From Dinoroseobacter sp049801095 (GTDB lineage: Bacteria > Pseudomonadota > Alphaproteobacteria > Rhodobacterales > Rhodobacteraceae), in NCBI RefSeq assembly GCF_049801095.1, contig NZ_JBNAGH010000004.1, positions 62,001 to 126,000 of the forward strand: DNA of 64,000 nt, read 5' to 3'. The notes under the pieces were generated by a model that made no database searches, was not told the origin of the DNA, and saw nothing but the letters and a program-made list of their open reading frames with translations. Position numbers and translations under genes: made by a program. Shown piece by piece: positions 8,102 through 16,541 of this stretch; position 1 is the first letter of the stretch; each line of letters starts with the position of its first letter.

Positions 8102-9562
8102 ATGACGAAATTTTCTGACCTGGACCTCGATCCAAAGGTTCTCAAAGCCATCTCTGAAGCCGGGTACGACACCCCGACCCCCATTCAGGCCGAGGCGATC
8201 CCGCCCGCCCTTGAAGGGCGCGATGTTCTGGGGATTGCCCAGACCGGCACCGGCAAGACCGCCAGTTTCACCCTTCCGATGATCACCATGCTGCGCAAAG
8301 GCCGGGCCCGCGCCCGCATGCCGCGCAGCCTTGTGCTGGCCCCGACACGGGAGCTGGCCGCGCAGGTCGCGGAAAACTTCGACATCTATGCCAAGCATAC
8401 AAAGCTGACCAAGGCGCTGCTGATCGGTGGGGTCTCGTTCAAGGAACAGGACCTGCTGATCGACAAGGGTGTCGATGTTCTGATTGCGACGCCCGGGCGT
8501 CTGCTCGACCATTTCGAGCGCGGCAAGCTGATCCTCACGGATGTAAAGGTCATGGTTGTCGATGAGGCGGACCGGATGCTCGATATGGGCTTCATCCCCG
8601 ATATCGAGAAAATCTTTCAGCTCACCCCGTTCACCCGGCAGACCCTCTTCTTCTCGGCCACCATGGCACCGGAGATCGAGCGGATCACCAACACCTTCCT
8701 CAGCAACCCCGCGCGGGTTGAGGTCGCGCGCCAGTCCACCACCTCGGACACGATCACCCAGGGCCTTGTGCAGTTCAAACCGTCGCGCCGCGACCGGGCC
8801 ACGGCCTTCAAGGAAAAGCGTGACATGCTGCGCGCCCTGATCGAGCGCGAGGGCGAGGAGTGCCGGAACGCGATCATCTTCTGCAACCGGAAGATGGATG
8901 TGGATGTGGTCGCGAAATCGCTGATCAAGCACGGCTACAACGCCGCGCCGATCCATGGCGATCTGGAGCAGAGCCAGCGGATGAAGACCCTCGACGGGTT
9001 CCGCGATGGCACGCTGCGCTTCCTTGTGGCCTCCGATGTGGCCGCCCGTGGCCTCGACATTCCGAATGTGAGCCATGTGTTCAATTTCGACGTGCCGAGC
9101 CATTCCGAGGATTACGTCCACCGGATTGGGCGCACAGGCCGCGCTGGCCGCAAGGGCACCGCGCTGATGCTGGCGGTTCCGGCGGATGACAAACTGCTGG
9201 CCGCGATCGAGGATCTCGTGAAACTGGAGATCCCGCGCGTGGAAGCGCCTGAAGTTGCCCGCCGCGAGCCGTCCCGTAGACGTTCGAGCGAGAGCGCGAA
9301 TACCGATGAGGCGCCGAAGCGGACACGCCGCTCGCGCAGCCGCGCGAAGCCTGCGCCGGAGCTGGCGGAAACCTCTGTGGAAGAGGTCGACGTGATCGAG
9401 CCGCCTATCCCGGACGCCGTGCTGCCCAGTGCGAAACCGGCCGATGCGCCGCGTCGCGGTCGCAAGGGCCGTGGCCGCGACACTGGTCCGGCCCAGGTGG
9501 GCATGGGCGATCACGTGCCGGACTTCCTGCTCCGCAGCTTCGCCGAGCGCAACAGCGGCTAA
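8102..9562 (+). CDS. DEAD-box ATP-dependent RNA helicase
   Basis: A 486-residue RhlE-like helicase. Visible motifs in order: Q motif TPTPIQAEAIP, motif I AQTGTGKT (46-53), Ia APTRELA, Ib ATPGRLLD, II VVDEADRMLD, III SAT, then the C-terminal domain with RGLDIP and HRIGRTGRAGR. The last 110 residues are a basic and acidic low-complexity tail (RREPSRRRSS, RRGRKGRGRD) likely to bind RNA. The start is placed at the first residue matching the family; no strong ribosome site precedes it. A weak promoter (TTGACC at 7985-7990, TATGTC at 8008-8013, 17-base spacer) would give a leader of roughly 85 bases. Confidence 0.93.
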   Translation: MTKFSDLDLDPKVLKAISEAGYDTPTPIQAEAIPPALEGRDVLGIAQTGTGKTASFTLPMITMLRKGRARARMPRSLVLAPTRELAAQVAENFDIYAKHTKLTKALLIGGVSFKEQDLLIDKGVDVLIATPGRLLDHFERGKLILTDVKVMVVDEADRMLDMGFIPDIEKIFQLTPFTRQTLFFSATMAPEIERITNTFLSNPARVEVARQSTTSDTITQGLVQFKPSRRDRATAFKEKRDMLRALIEREGEECRNAIIFCNRKMDVDVVAKSLIKHGYNAAPIHGDLEQSQRMKTLDGFRDGTLRFLVASDVAARGLDIPNVSHVFNFDVPSHSEDYVHRIGRTGRAGRKGTALMLAVPADDKLLAAIEDLVKLEIPRVEAPEVARREPSRRRSSESANTDEAPKRTRRSRSRAKPAPELAETSVEEVDVIEPPIPDAVLPSAKPADAPRRGRKGRGRDTGPAQVGMGDHVPDFLLRSFAERNSG

Positions 9563-9571
9563 TCCCGGCGC

Positions 9572-9590
9572 GCGCCCCGAACCGGGGCGC
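9572..9590. terminator. Hairpin between convergent helicase and VPLPA-CTERM genes
   Basis: GCGCCCCG (9572-9579) and CGGGGCGC (9583-9590) form a perfect 8-bp stem with an AAC loop, ten bases after the helicase stop and eleven before the stop of the convergent gene. There is no run of T on either side, so it may stall polymerase or protect 3' ends rather than act as a textbook intrinsic terminator. Confidence 0.4.
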
Positions 9591-9601
9591 AGCCGTTCCG
9601 G

Positions 9602-10255
9602 TCAGACGCGCTTGCGTCCCAGCATCCAGATCCCAAGCATCCCGCTTGCCAGTAGGGGCAATGCGGGTGGCGCCGGGATCGGCGCGAAAGGCACGGCCCT
9701 CTCCACATTCTCGAGGATCACAGCCCAGTCGGACGTCCGATTGGCCCCGGTCGTGTCACAGAACTGCCCGTTGGAGCAGCCATAGGCCGCGCCTGTACCA
9801 AAGGGATCCGTCACAGAGAACTCCCCGAGAAAAGAGTCGCCGAGGGACCGGTTCGGATACTGGCTGATGACCAGGTAGTAGCTCCCGGCCGGTGTGAGAG
9901 CGTCGAGTTCGAAAATCGCATCATAGGACTGGCCCGTGATCGGGTCGGGTATGACCGTCCCGGAGGCATCATCATCGCGATCGCCAAAATAGGCTCCGCT
10001 GCTCTTTTGAAACACGGTCAGAACCGGATCGAACCCGCCCGGATCGATCACGGTCCCATCGGGCAGCATGCCGCCCCCATAGGACACGGTTCGCAGCACC
10101 GTGTTGCTGTTCGCGGTGATCGTGAATTCGATGATCGCGACGCTGCTGTCATCGGCCAGTTGCCCGGAAAACCCAATGCTTGCCGCCTGCGCGGCGCCCA
10201 GGCTCAGGCCCAACGCGGCCAGGCTCGTCATCCATAACCGTCTCATCTTGCGCAT
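9602..10255 (-). CDS. Exported protein with VPLPA-CTERM-type sorting signal
   Basis: A 217-residue exported protein. The N-terminus is a signal peptide (RRLWMTSLAALGLSLGAAQA). The middle is a beta-rich domain resembling the DVUA0089 / pre-peptidase C-like group, with GSYYLVISQYPNRSLGD. The C-terminus is a tripartite sorting signal: PAPPALPLL, a hydrophobic helix ending GIWML, and the basic cluster GRKRV. In Rhodobacterales this signal is read by an exosortase, which anchors or releases the protein at the cell surface; no exosortase gene is in this window. GGAGG is 2 bases from the ATG at 10255 and 11 bases from the ATG at 10246, so the exact start is uncertain. Confidence 0.75.
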   Translation of the reverse strand: MRKMRRLWMTSLAALGLSLGAAQAASIGFSGQLADDSSVAIIEFTITANSNTVLRTVSYGGGMLPDGTVIDPGGFDPVLTVFQKSSGAYFGDRDDDASGTVIPDPITGQSYDAIFELDALTPAGSYYLVISQYPNRSLGDSFLGEFSVTDPFGTGAAYGCSNGQFCDTTGANRTSDWAVILENVERAVPFAPIPAPPALPLLASGMLGIWMLGRKRV

Positions 10256-10305
10256 ACCCTCCAACCCGGCAGGCGCAACACGCGCGCCCGCTTGGATCAA
10301 GAGTA

Positions 10306-10318
10306 TCGCAAATTGCGA
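10306..10318. repeat. 13-bp dyad between rnj and the VPLPA-CTERM gene
   Basis: TCGCAA-A-TTGCGA is a perfect inverted repeat with a one-base centre, 51 bases upstream of the VPLPA-CTERM start and 22 bases past the rnj stop. The odd, tight centre suits a protein-binding operator better than an RNA hairpin. No regulator is encoded nearby. Confidence 0.35.
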
Positions 10319-10339
10319 ATCCGGGAAACAGTCTCGACG

Positions 10340-12010
10340 CTACTCCGCCATCAGGCGCGAGATCAGCACGGTAACCTCGGGGCGACGGCCCAGCTCGGTC
10401 TGGCAGATATGGCGCACGGCCCGGGTCACCGCCTCGTCGAGCTTGGCGTCATCATCGAGGGTCTTGCGATTGGCGCGGATCAGGGTCTGACCGACCTCGT
10501 ATTCCACGAGCTCCTGCATATCCGCCTTGCTCGCACCGATCTCGGGCAAACCGCGCAGCTCGGCCCAGGCATCCTCGATCGGGTCATCCCCTTCATCGAT
10601 GATGATCGCCACGACCACATGGCCGTTCAGCGCCAGTTTGATCCGGTCGCGGACCACCCCATCAAACGCGCCCACCAGCACGGAGCCATCGAGATAGGTT
10701 CGCCCTGTTTCGACATATTCGGCCACGCCGGGCTTGTTGCCGCTGAGCACGACCATGGAGCCGTTCGGCGCAAGGATCCCCGTGCGGCCATTGCCCTCGG
10801 CCAGCCGCGCATGGGCGCGCAGATGGCGATGCTCGCCATGCATGGGCACAACCAGTTTCGGGTTCACGATGCGGTGCAGCTCCAGCAGGTCAGGCCGGTT
10901 CGCATGGCCCGAGACGTGATAGCGCCCCCCCTCGTCATCGACGAGATCGACCCCCTTCTCGCTGAGCGCGTTCATGATCCGCGCCACGCCCTTTTCATTG
11001 CCGGGGATGGTCTTGGAGGAGAAGACAAAAAGATCCCCTTCCGCCAGCTCGAACCCGAGATACTTGCCTCGCGCCAGTTGGGCGGAGGCGGCGCGCCGCT
11101 CCCCCTGACTGCCGGTGACGATCAGCATCAGGTTCTCGCGCGGGATTTCCGACGCCGCTTCGGGCGCGACCGTGGGCGGGAAATCCGTGAGCACGCCGCT
11201 CTCGACCCCGGCGGTCACCATGCGTTTCATGGCCCGGCCCAGCAGGACGACGGACCGGCCCGCTTCGCGACCGGCCTCTGCCAGAGACTGGAGGCGGGCG
11301 ATGTTCGACGCGAAGGTCGTGGCCACGACCATGCCCCCCGCCTCGGCCACGAGCGGCTTCAGCTCAGGGGCCACATCGGCCTCGGACCGGCCCGGCTTGG
11401 GGGAGAAGACATTCGTGCTGTCGCAGACGAGCGCCAGCACCCCATCCTTGGAGATGTCGCCCCAGAGCCCGGGGTCAAAGGCCTCGCCAACGATCGGCGT
11501 CGGGTCGAGCTTGAAATCGCCCGTATGGATCACGCGGCCTGCCGGGCTGTCGATCACAAGCCCCGCCGCCTCGGGGATCGAGTGCGACACGGGCAGGTAG
11601 GAGACCTTGAAGGGCCCGGCCTCGATCACCTCGGGATAGGCGCCGACGATGCGGACCTCCTCGGGATCGAGCCCCTTTTCGTCCATCTTGCGCTGCGCAA
11701 TCGCGCCGGTGAAGGGGCGCGCATAGACCGGTGCCTTGAGCCGCGGGTGCAAAAGACCAAGCCCGCCCACATGATCCTCATGGGCATGGGTGATGAAGAT
11801 CGCTTCGAGCTGATCGGCCCGCTCGGCCAACCAGGAGACATCCGCCGTGATCAGATCGACGCCGGGCGTGCTGTCCATATCCGGGAACGCGACACCAATA
11901 TCCACAAGGATCAGCCGCTCGCGCCCGGCCTCTCCATACCCATACACATAGGCATTCATCCCGATCTCACCCGCGCCACCGAGGGGGAGATAGATCAATC
12001 GCTCAGCCAT
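10340..12010 (-). CDS. rnj: Ribonuclease J
   Basis: A 556-residue metallo-beta-lactamase/beta-CASP nuclease that processes and degrades RNA with 5'-exonuclease and endonuclease activity; it serves in alphaproteobacteria alongside RNase E. The metal site HAHEDH is at 75-80, followed by VGGLGLL. Later landmarks are VIHTGDFKLDPTP, CDSTNVFSPKPGRSE, and the beta-CASP/RNase J segments TGSQGERRAAS and VSGHANRPDL. It is the last gene of the nuo run and its ATG overlaps the coaX stop by one base (TAATG), so it is likely co-expressed. Confidence 0.95.
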   Translation of the reverse strand: MAERLIYLPLGGAGEIGMNAYVYGYGEAGRERLILVDIGVAFPDMDSTPGVDLITADVSWLAERADQLEAIFITHAHEDHVGGLGLLHPRLKAPVYARPFTGAIAQRKMDEKGLDPEEVRIVGAYPEVIEAGPFKVSYLPVSHSIPEAAGLVIDSPAGRVIHTGDFKLDPTPIVGEAFDPGLWGDISKDGVLALVCDSTNVFSPKPGRSEADVAPELKPLVAEAGGMVVATTFASNIARLQSLAEAGREAGRSVVLLGRAMKRMVTAGVESGVLTDFPPTVAPEAASEIPRENLMLIVTGSQGERRAASAQLARGKYLGFELAEGDLFVFSSKTIPGNEKGVARIMNALSEKGVDLVDDEGGRYHVSGHANRPDLLELHRIVNPKLVVPMHGEHRHLRAHARLAEGNGRTGILAPNGSMVVLSGNKPGVAEYVETGRTYLDGSVLVGAFDGVVRDRIKLALNGHVVVAIIIDEGDDPIEDAWAELRGLPEIGASKADMQELVEYEVGQTLIRANRKTLDDDAKLDEAVTRAVRHICQTELGRRPEVTVLISRLMAE

Positions 12011-12780
12011 TACGCCTCTCTATTATGGGCATTGATCGTGACGAGCCCTTGCATCGTCAGATCATCCACCCACGCGTCAAACAAATCTGCGCCTTGCGCA
12101 AAGAGGGGGGCGAGCCCGCCCGTCGAGATCACCTTCATCGGTCGATCCCGCTCGGTCCGGATCTGCGCACAGATCTCCCGGACCAACCCCACATAGCCCC
12201 AGAACACACCCGATTGCATACATGCAACCGTATTCGTGCCAATCACGGTCTCGGGCTTGGAGACATCCACATGGGGCAGCGCCGCCGCCGCATTATGCAG
12301 CGCTTCGAGGCTCAGATTGACCCCGGGCGCAATCACTCCGCCGATATAGGCACCATCCTTGGCCACCACGTCAAAGGTCGTGGCGGTGCCGAAATCCACC
12401 ACGATCAGGTCGCCGCCAAACTGCGTATACCCCGCCACGGTGTTGACCAGACGGTCCGGGCCCACCTGCGTGCCCTCATCCACGCGCACATCCACAGGCA
12501 GATCACAGCCCGCCTTGCCGACAACCAGCGGGCGGCAATTGAAGTAGCGATCACACAGGACACGCAGGTTGAACACCACGCGCGGCACGGTCGAGGAGAT
12601 GATCACCTCGGTAATCTCGACCTCGAGCTTCTGCATCTGCATCAGGCTCGAGAGCCAGACGTAATACTGATCGGCGGTCCTTTGATGCTCCGTTGCGGTG
12701 CGCCAGACTGCGATGAACTCGGTGCCGTTATGGATGGCAAAGACCGTGTTGGTATTGCCGCAATCGATTGCCAGAAGCAT
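12010..12780 (-). CDS. coaX: Type III pantothenate kinase
   Basis: A 256-residue kinase of the ASKHA fold that performs the first step of coenzyme A synthesis, phosphorylating pantothenate. The phosphate motif DCGNTNTVFAI lies at residues 6-16. A GPDRLVNTVAG segment corresponds to the type III GxDR(L/V)xN motif, and VVDFGTATTFDVV is the second conserved block. Length is normal. It sits between birA and rnj in the same direction, the usual arrangement at the end of nuo operons in related bacteria. Confidence 0.94.
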   Translation of the reverse strand: MLLAIDCGNTNTVFAIHNGTEFIAVWRTATEHQRTADQYYVWLSSLMQMQKLEVEITEVIISSTVPRVVFNLRVLCDRYFNCRPLVVGKAGCDLPVDVRVDEGTQVGPDRLVNTVAGYTQFGGDLIVVDFGTATTFDVVAKDGAYIGGVIAPGVNLSLEALHNAAAALPHVDVSKPETVIGTNTVACMQSGVFWGYVGLVREICAQIRTERDRPMKVISTGGLAPLFAQGADLFDAWVDDLTMQGLVTINAHNREA

Positions 12781-12797
12781 GGGCTGCTCCTTTCGTG

Positions 12798-13553
12798 TCA
12801 GAAATAGACATCCGCCGCTGGCAGGTGCAGCGGTCCGGAGCCTGTGGTCAGGATCAAGGCGCCGTCCGGGCCGATCCCTTCGAAGGTGCCGTGGAACTCA
12901 TCCGTCAATGTGCGCGCGCGGATCGGCGCACCGAGATGGGCGGCGGAGGCGAGCCATGCGGTGCGGATCGGCTCAAACCCGTGGGTCGCGAAGCTCGCCT
13001 CGCGCTTGGCATAGCAGGCTGCAAGCAGGTCGAGGAATTCTTCGGGGCTGATACGGATGCCGGTCTCTCCGGCGACCGAGACCGGCGCGAGCGCGCCCGG
13101 CTCGACATCTCCGGGCGGTGGAGCTTCGGCGAGGTTCACGCCAATGCCGATGGCGAGGGTGAGCGCGCCCACCTGCCCCGTTGTCTCAAGCAGGATCCCC
13201 GCGAGCTTGCCGCCATTGAGCAGCACGTCATTGGGCCATTTCAGCGCGAAGGCCTCGGGCCGTCCGGTGGCGAGCACCAGCGCATCCCGCAGGGCAAGTG
13301 CCGTCACGAAGGAGCGTAGGGCCACGAGATCCGGCGTCTCGATGGGACGCATCACGAGCGTGCCGGCGAAGTTCCCCTCCGGGTTCGCCCAGGCCCGTCC
13401 GCGCCGCCCGCGGGCCGCTGTCTGACGTTTCGCCAGGATCCAGGTCGGACCGGAGATCTCCGAGGCGATCCGCATCGCCTCGGCATTGGTACTGTCGACC
13501 TCGTCCAGGATCCGCTTGGCGACCCCGGCGGGCCAGCTCAGGTCAGCGGACAA
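12798..13553 (-). CDS. birA: Biotin--[acetyl-CoA-carboxylase] ligase
   Basis: A 251-residue biotin protein ligase without the N-terminal DNA-binding domain (group I, not a repressor). Conserved blocks: DSTNAEAMR, KRQTAARGRRGRAW (adenylate loop), KWPNDVLLNGGKLAGILLE, IGIGVNL and a C-terminal SH3-like domain. It attaches biotin to carboxylase carriers such as the MccA subunit encoded at 37.5-39.4 kb. Its ATG lies 11 bases inside the end of nuoN, which implies coupled translation. Confidence 0.94.
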   Translation of the reverse strand: MSADLSWPAGVAKRILDEVDSTNAEAMRIASEISGPTWILAKRQTAARGRRGRAWANPEGNFAGTLVMRPIETPDLVALRSFVTALALRDALVLATGRPEAFALKWPNDVLLNGGKLAGILLETTGQVGALTLAIGIGVNLAEAPPPGDVEPGALAPVSVAGETGIRISPEEFLDLLAACYAKREASFATHGFEPIRTAWLASAAHLGAPIRARTLTDEFHGTFEGIGPDGALILTTGSGPLHLPAADVYF

Positions 13554-14982
13554 GCGATTCCGCTGCCGCCAGCGCCATGCCCTCGACCCCGAAGAAGTTC
13601 ACGATCCCTGCCAGCATGATGATCGCCGAGACCATCAGAAAGCCGTATTGCACCATGGGCATCCCGCCCTCGAGCGCGTCGGTCTCCTTGCCGAAATACA
13701 TGAAGTAGACGATCCGCAGGTAGTAGAACGCGCCGATTACCGAGGCGATCACACCGGCAATGGCCAGCCATGTCAGGCCCCCATCCACGGCTGCGAGCAG
13801 CACGGTATATTTGCCAAAAAAGCCCAGCAGCGGCGGAATGCCCGCGAGACTGAACATCAACAGCAGCAGCGCCATCGCCTTGGTCGGCTCCTTGCTGGCG
13901 AACTGGTTCAGGGACGAGATCGAGGTGACGGCGACGCCGTCTTTCTCCATGGACAGGATGAAGGCGAAGGTGCCGATATTCATCGTCACGTAGATCGCCA
14001 TGTAGATCAGCATCGCCTGCACGCCCTCGACCGTGCCCGCCGCGAGCCCCATCAGGGCAAAGCCCATATGCGCGATCGAGGAATAGGCCATCAGGCGCTT
14101 GATATCCGTCTGCCCGATCGCGGCGATCGCCCCGAGGAACATGGAGATCACGGCGAGGAAGGCGACGATCTGCTGCCAGTCGCCCACATAGCTGCCGAAA
14201 GCGTCATGGACGACCCGCGCGAAGAGAGCCATGGCCGCAACCTTGGGCGCGGTGGCAAAGAGCGCAGTGATCGGCGTGGGCGAGCCCTCATAGACATCCG
14301 GCGTCCACATGTGGAACGGCGCGGCGGAGACCTTGAAGGCCAGGCCCGCTGTCAGGAAGACGAGGCCAAAGAGCAATCCGAGGGAGATCCCCTCCTCGCC
14401 CGCCGTGGCGATGATGCCCGAGAAGAGCGTCGTGCCCGCATAGCCATAGGTCAGGCTGGCCCCATAGAGCAGCATGCCCGAGCTCAGCGCGCCGAGGACG
14501 AAGTATTTCAGGCCCGCCTCGGTGGAGCGTGTGTCATCGCGATGCAGCGAGGCCACCACATAGAGCGAGAGCGATTGCAGCTCGAGCCCCATATAGAGCG
14601 CCATCAGATCGCCCGCGGAGACCATCATCATCATCCCGATCACCGAAAGGGCGATCAGGATCGGATATTCGAACTTGAGGATCCCGAGCTTGGCCATGTG
14701 GTCCTGGCTCATGATCAGGATGGCCGCCGCCGAGAGCAGGATCGTCACCTTGGCAAAGCGCGCAAAGCCGTCATCGACGAACATGCCGCCGAACGCCGTC
14801 CGGTCCCCCGCGCCCGAAAGCGCGATCCAGAAGCCGAGCACCACGAAGACCGCCGCAGTGAGCCAGGTCAGGAACGGCGCCGTGCGGTCCTTGCCCGTAT
14901 AGACGCCGAACATCAGCGCCCCCATGGCGAAGATCGCCAGGGCAATTTCCGGCATGACGACCGAGATATTTTGGGAAATCAT
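13543..14982 (-). CDS. nuoN: NADH-quinone oxidoreductase subunit N
   Basis: A 479-residue antiporter-like membrane subunit of complex I, proton-pumping arm, with about 14 hydrophobic segments. Typical blocks are ALYMGLELQSLSLYVVAS, AAPFHMWTPDVYEGSPTP (with the conserved Lys a few residues before) and RLMAYSSIAHMGFALMG. GAGGATCTGAGCC precedes the ATG. nuoM stops 11 bases upstream, and birA overlaps its end. Confidence 0.96.
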   Translation of the reverse strand: MISQNISVVMPEIALAIFAMGALMFGVYTGKDRTAPFLTWLTAAVFVVLGFWIALSGAGDRTAFGGMFVDDGFARFAKVTILLSAAAILIMSQDHMAKLGILKFEYPILIALSVIGMMMMVSAGDLMALYMGLELQSLSLYVVASLHRDDTRSTEAGLKYFVLGALSSGMLLYGASLTYGYAGTTLFSGIIATAGEEGISLGLLFGLVFLTAGLAFKVSAAPFHMWTPDVYEGSPTPITALFATAPKVAAMALFARVVHDAFGSYVGDWQQIVAFLAVISMFLGAIAAIGQTDIKRLMAYSSIAHMGFALMGLAAGTVEGVQAMLIYMAIYVTMNIGTFAFILSMEKDGVAVTSISSLNQFASKEPTKAMALLLLMFSLAGIPPLLGFFGKYTVLLAAVDGGLTWLAIAGVIASVIGAFYYLRIVYFMYFGKETDALEGGMPMVQYGFLMVSAIIMLAGIVNFFGVEGMALAAAESLVR

Positions 14983-14993
14983 GGCTCAGATCC

Positions 14994-16541
14994 TCAATGT
15001 GCAGCGCCAGCGACCATGGTGGCAGGCTCGAACGCCTCCACCTGCGCGGTGTATTGGGTCAGCATCCCCTCGACGGAGGGGCCGATGATGTCGGTGACCA
15101 GGCTCGGATAGACCCCCAGCAGGATCGTCATCACGATCAGCGGAGCAAAGATCGCCCGCTCCCGCAGGGTCATGTCGGAGATGGTCTTGAGGCTCTCCTT
15201 GATCAGATCGCCAAAGACGACCCGGCGATAGAGCCAGAGCGCATAGCCCGCCGACAGGATCACGCCCGAGGTTGCCACGAAGGCCACCCAGGTGTTGACC
15301 TGGAAGACGCCGACCAGGGTCAGAAACTCGCCCACGAAGCCCGAGGTGCCCGGCAGGCCCACATTGGCCATGGTGAAGAGCATGAAGACCAGCGCATAGG
15401 CGGGCATCCGGTTCACGAGGCCGCCATAGGCGTCAATCTCGCGGGTGTGCATCCGGTCATAGATCACGCCCACGCAGAGGAAGAGCGCGCCGGAGATGAA
15501 GCCGTGGCTCAGCATCTGGAAGATCGCACCATCCACGCCCTGCTGGTTCGCCGCGAAAATCCCCATGGTCACGAAGCCCATATGGGCGACCGAAGAATAG
15601 GCGATCAGCTTTTTCATGTCCGACTGCACCAGCGCCACGAGCGAAGTGTAGACAATCGCGATGGCCGACATCCACAGCACGAGCGGTGCCATGATTTCGG
15701 AGCCCACCGGGAACATCGGCAGAGAGAAGCGCAGGAAGCCGTAGCCTCCCATCTTCAGCAGGATCGCGGCCAGCACCACGGAACCCGCGGTCGGGGCCTG
15801 CACGTGGGCATCGGGCAGCCAGGTATGGACAGGCCACATGGGCATCTTCACCGCAAAGCTCGCGAAGAAGGCCAGCCAGAGCAGCACCTGCATCCCGCCG
15901 ATGATATGGATCCCCAACACGTCGATCGTGCCGGTCGAGAACTGGTGGTTCAGCAGGGTCGGAATATCCGTCGTGCCCGCATCCACATACATCGCGATCA
16001 TCGCGACCAGCATCAGCACCGAGCCGAGCAGCGTGTAGAGGAAGAACTTGAAGCTGGCATAAATCCGGTTCGCCCCGCCCCAGATGCCGATGATCAGGAA
16101 CATCGGGATCAGGCCCGCCTCGAAGAAGAGGTAGAAGAGCACCATGTCCAGCGCGCAGAACACGCCGATCATCAGCGTCTCGAGCACGAGGAAGGCGATC
16201 ATGTATTCCTTCACCCGCGTCTCCACCGTCCAGCAGGAGGCGATGGTGATCGGCATCAGGAAGGTCGTAAGCATGACAAACAGGATCGAGATCCCGTCCA
16301 CGCCCATCTTGTAGGTCAGGCCGAGCACCCAGGGACGCTCTTCGACGAACTGGAACCCGGTATTCTGTGGATCGAACCCGGCCAGCAGGAAGAGCGACAG
16401 CACGAAGGTCGCCGAAGTCGCGATCAGCGCCAGCCATTTGGCATTGCGCTGTGCTGCCTCGTCATTGCCGCGCAGGAAGACCGCAAGGATCAGCGCCGCA
16501 ACCGCCGGAATGAAGGTGATGATGGAAAGGAGGTTGTCCAT
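14994..16541 (-). CDS. nuoM: NADH-quinone oxidoreductase subunit M
   Basis: A 515-residue proton-channel subunit of complex I. Visible landmarks: YKMGVDGISILFVMLTTF, FFEAGLIPMFLIIGIWG, MWPVHTWLPDAHVQAPT and KKLIAYSSVAHMGFVTMG. The frame is open far upstream inside nuoL, but the real start is 16541: MDNLLSIITFIPAV is the normal N-terminus and its ATG overlaps the nuoL TAA (TAATG). Confidence 0.96.
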   Translation of the reverse strand: MDNLLSIITFIPAVAALILAVFLRGNDEAAQRNAKWLALIATSATFVLSLFLLAGFDPQNTGFQFVEERPWVLGLTYKMGVDGISILFVMLTTFLMPITIASCWTVETRVKEYMIAFLVLETLMIGVFCALDMVLFYLFFEAGLIPMFLIIGIWGGANRIYASFKFFLYTLLGSVLMLVAMIAMYVDAGTTDIPTLLNHQFSTGTIDVLGIHIIGGMQVLLWLAFFASFAVKMPMWPVHTWLPDAHVQAPTAGSVVLAAILLKMGGYGFLRFSLPMFPVGSEIMAPLVLWMSAIAIVYTSLVALVQSDMKKLIAYSSVAHMGFVTMGIFAANQQGVDGAIFQMLSHGFISGALFLCVGVIYDRMHTREIDAYGGLVNRMPAYALVFMLFTMANVGLPGTSGFVGEFLTLVGVFQVNTWVAFVATSGVILSAGYALWLYRRVVFGDLIKESLKTISDMTLRERAIFAPLIVMTILLGVYPSLVTDIIGPSVEGMLTQYTAQVEAFEPATMVAGAAH

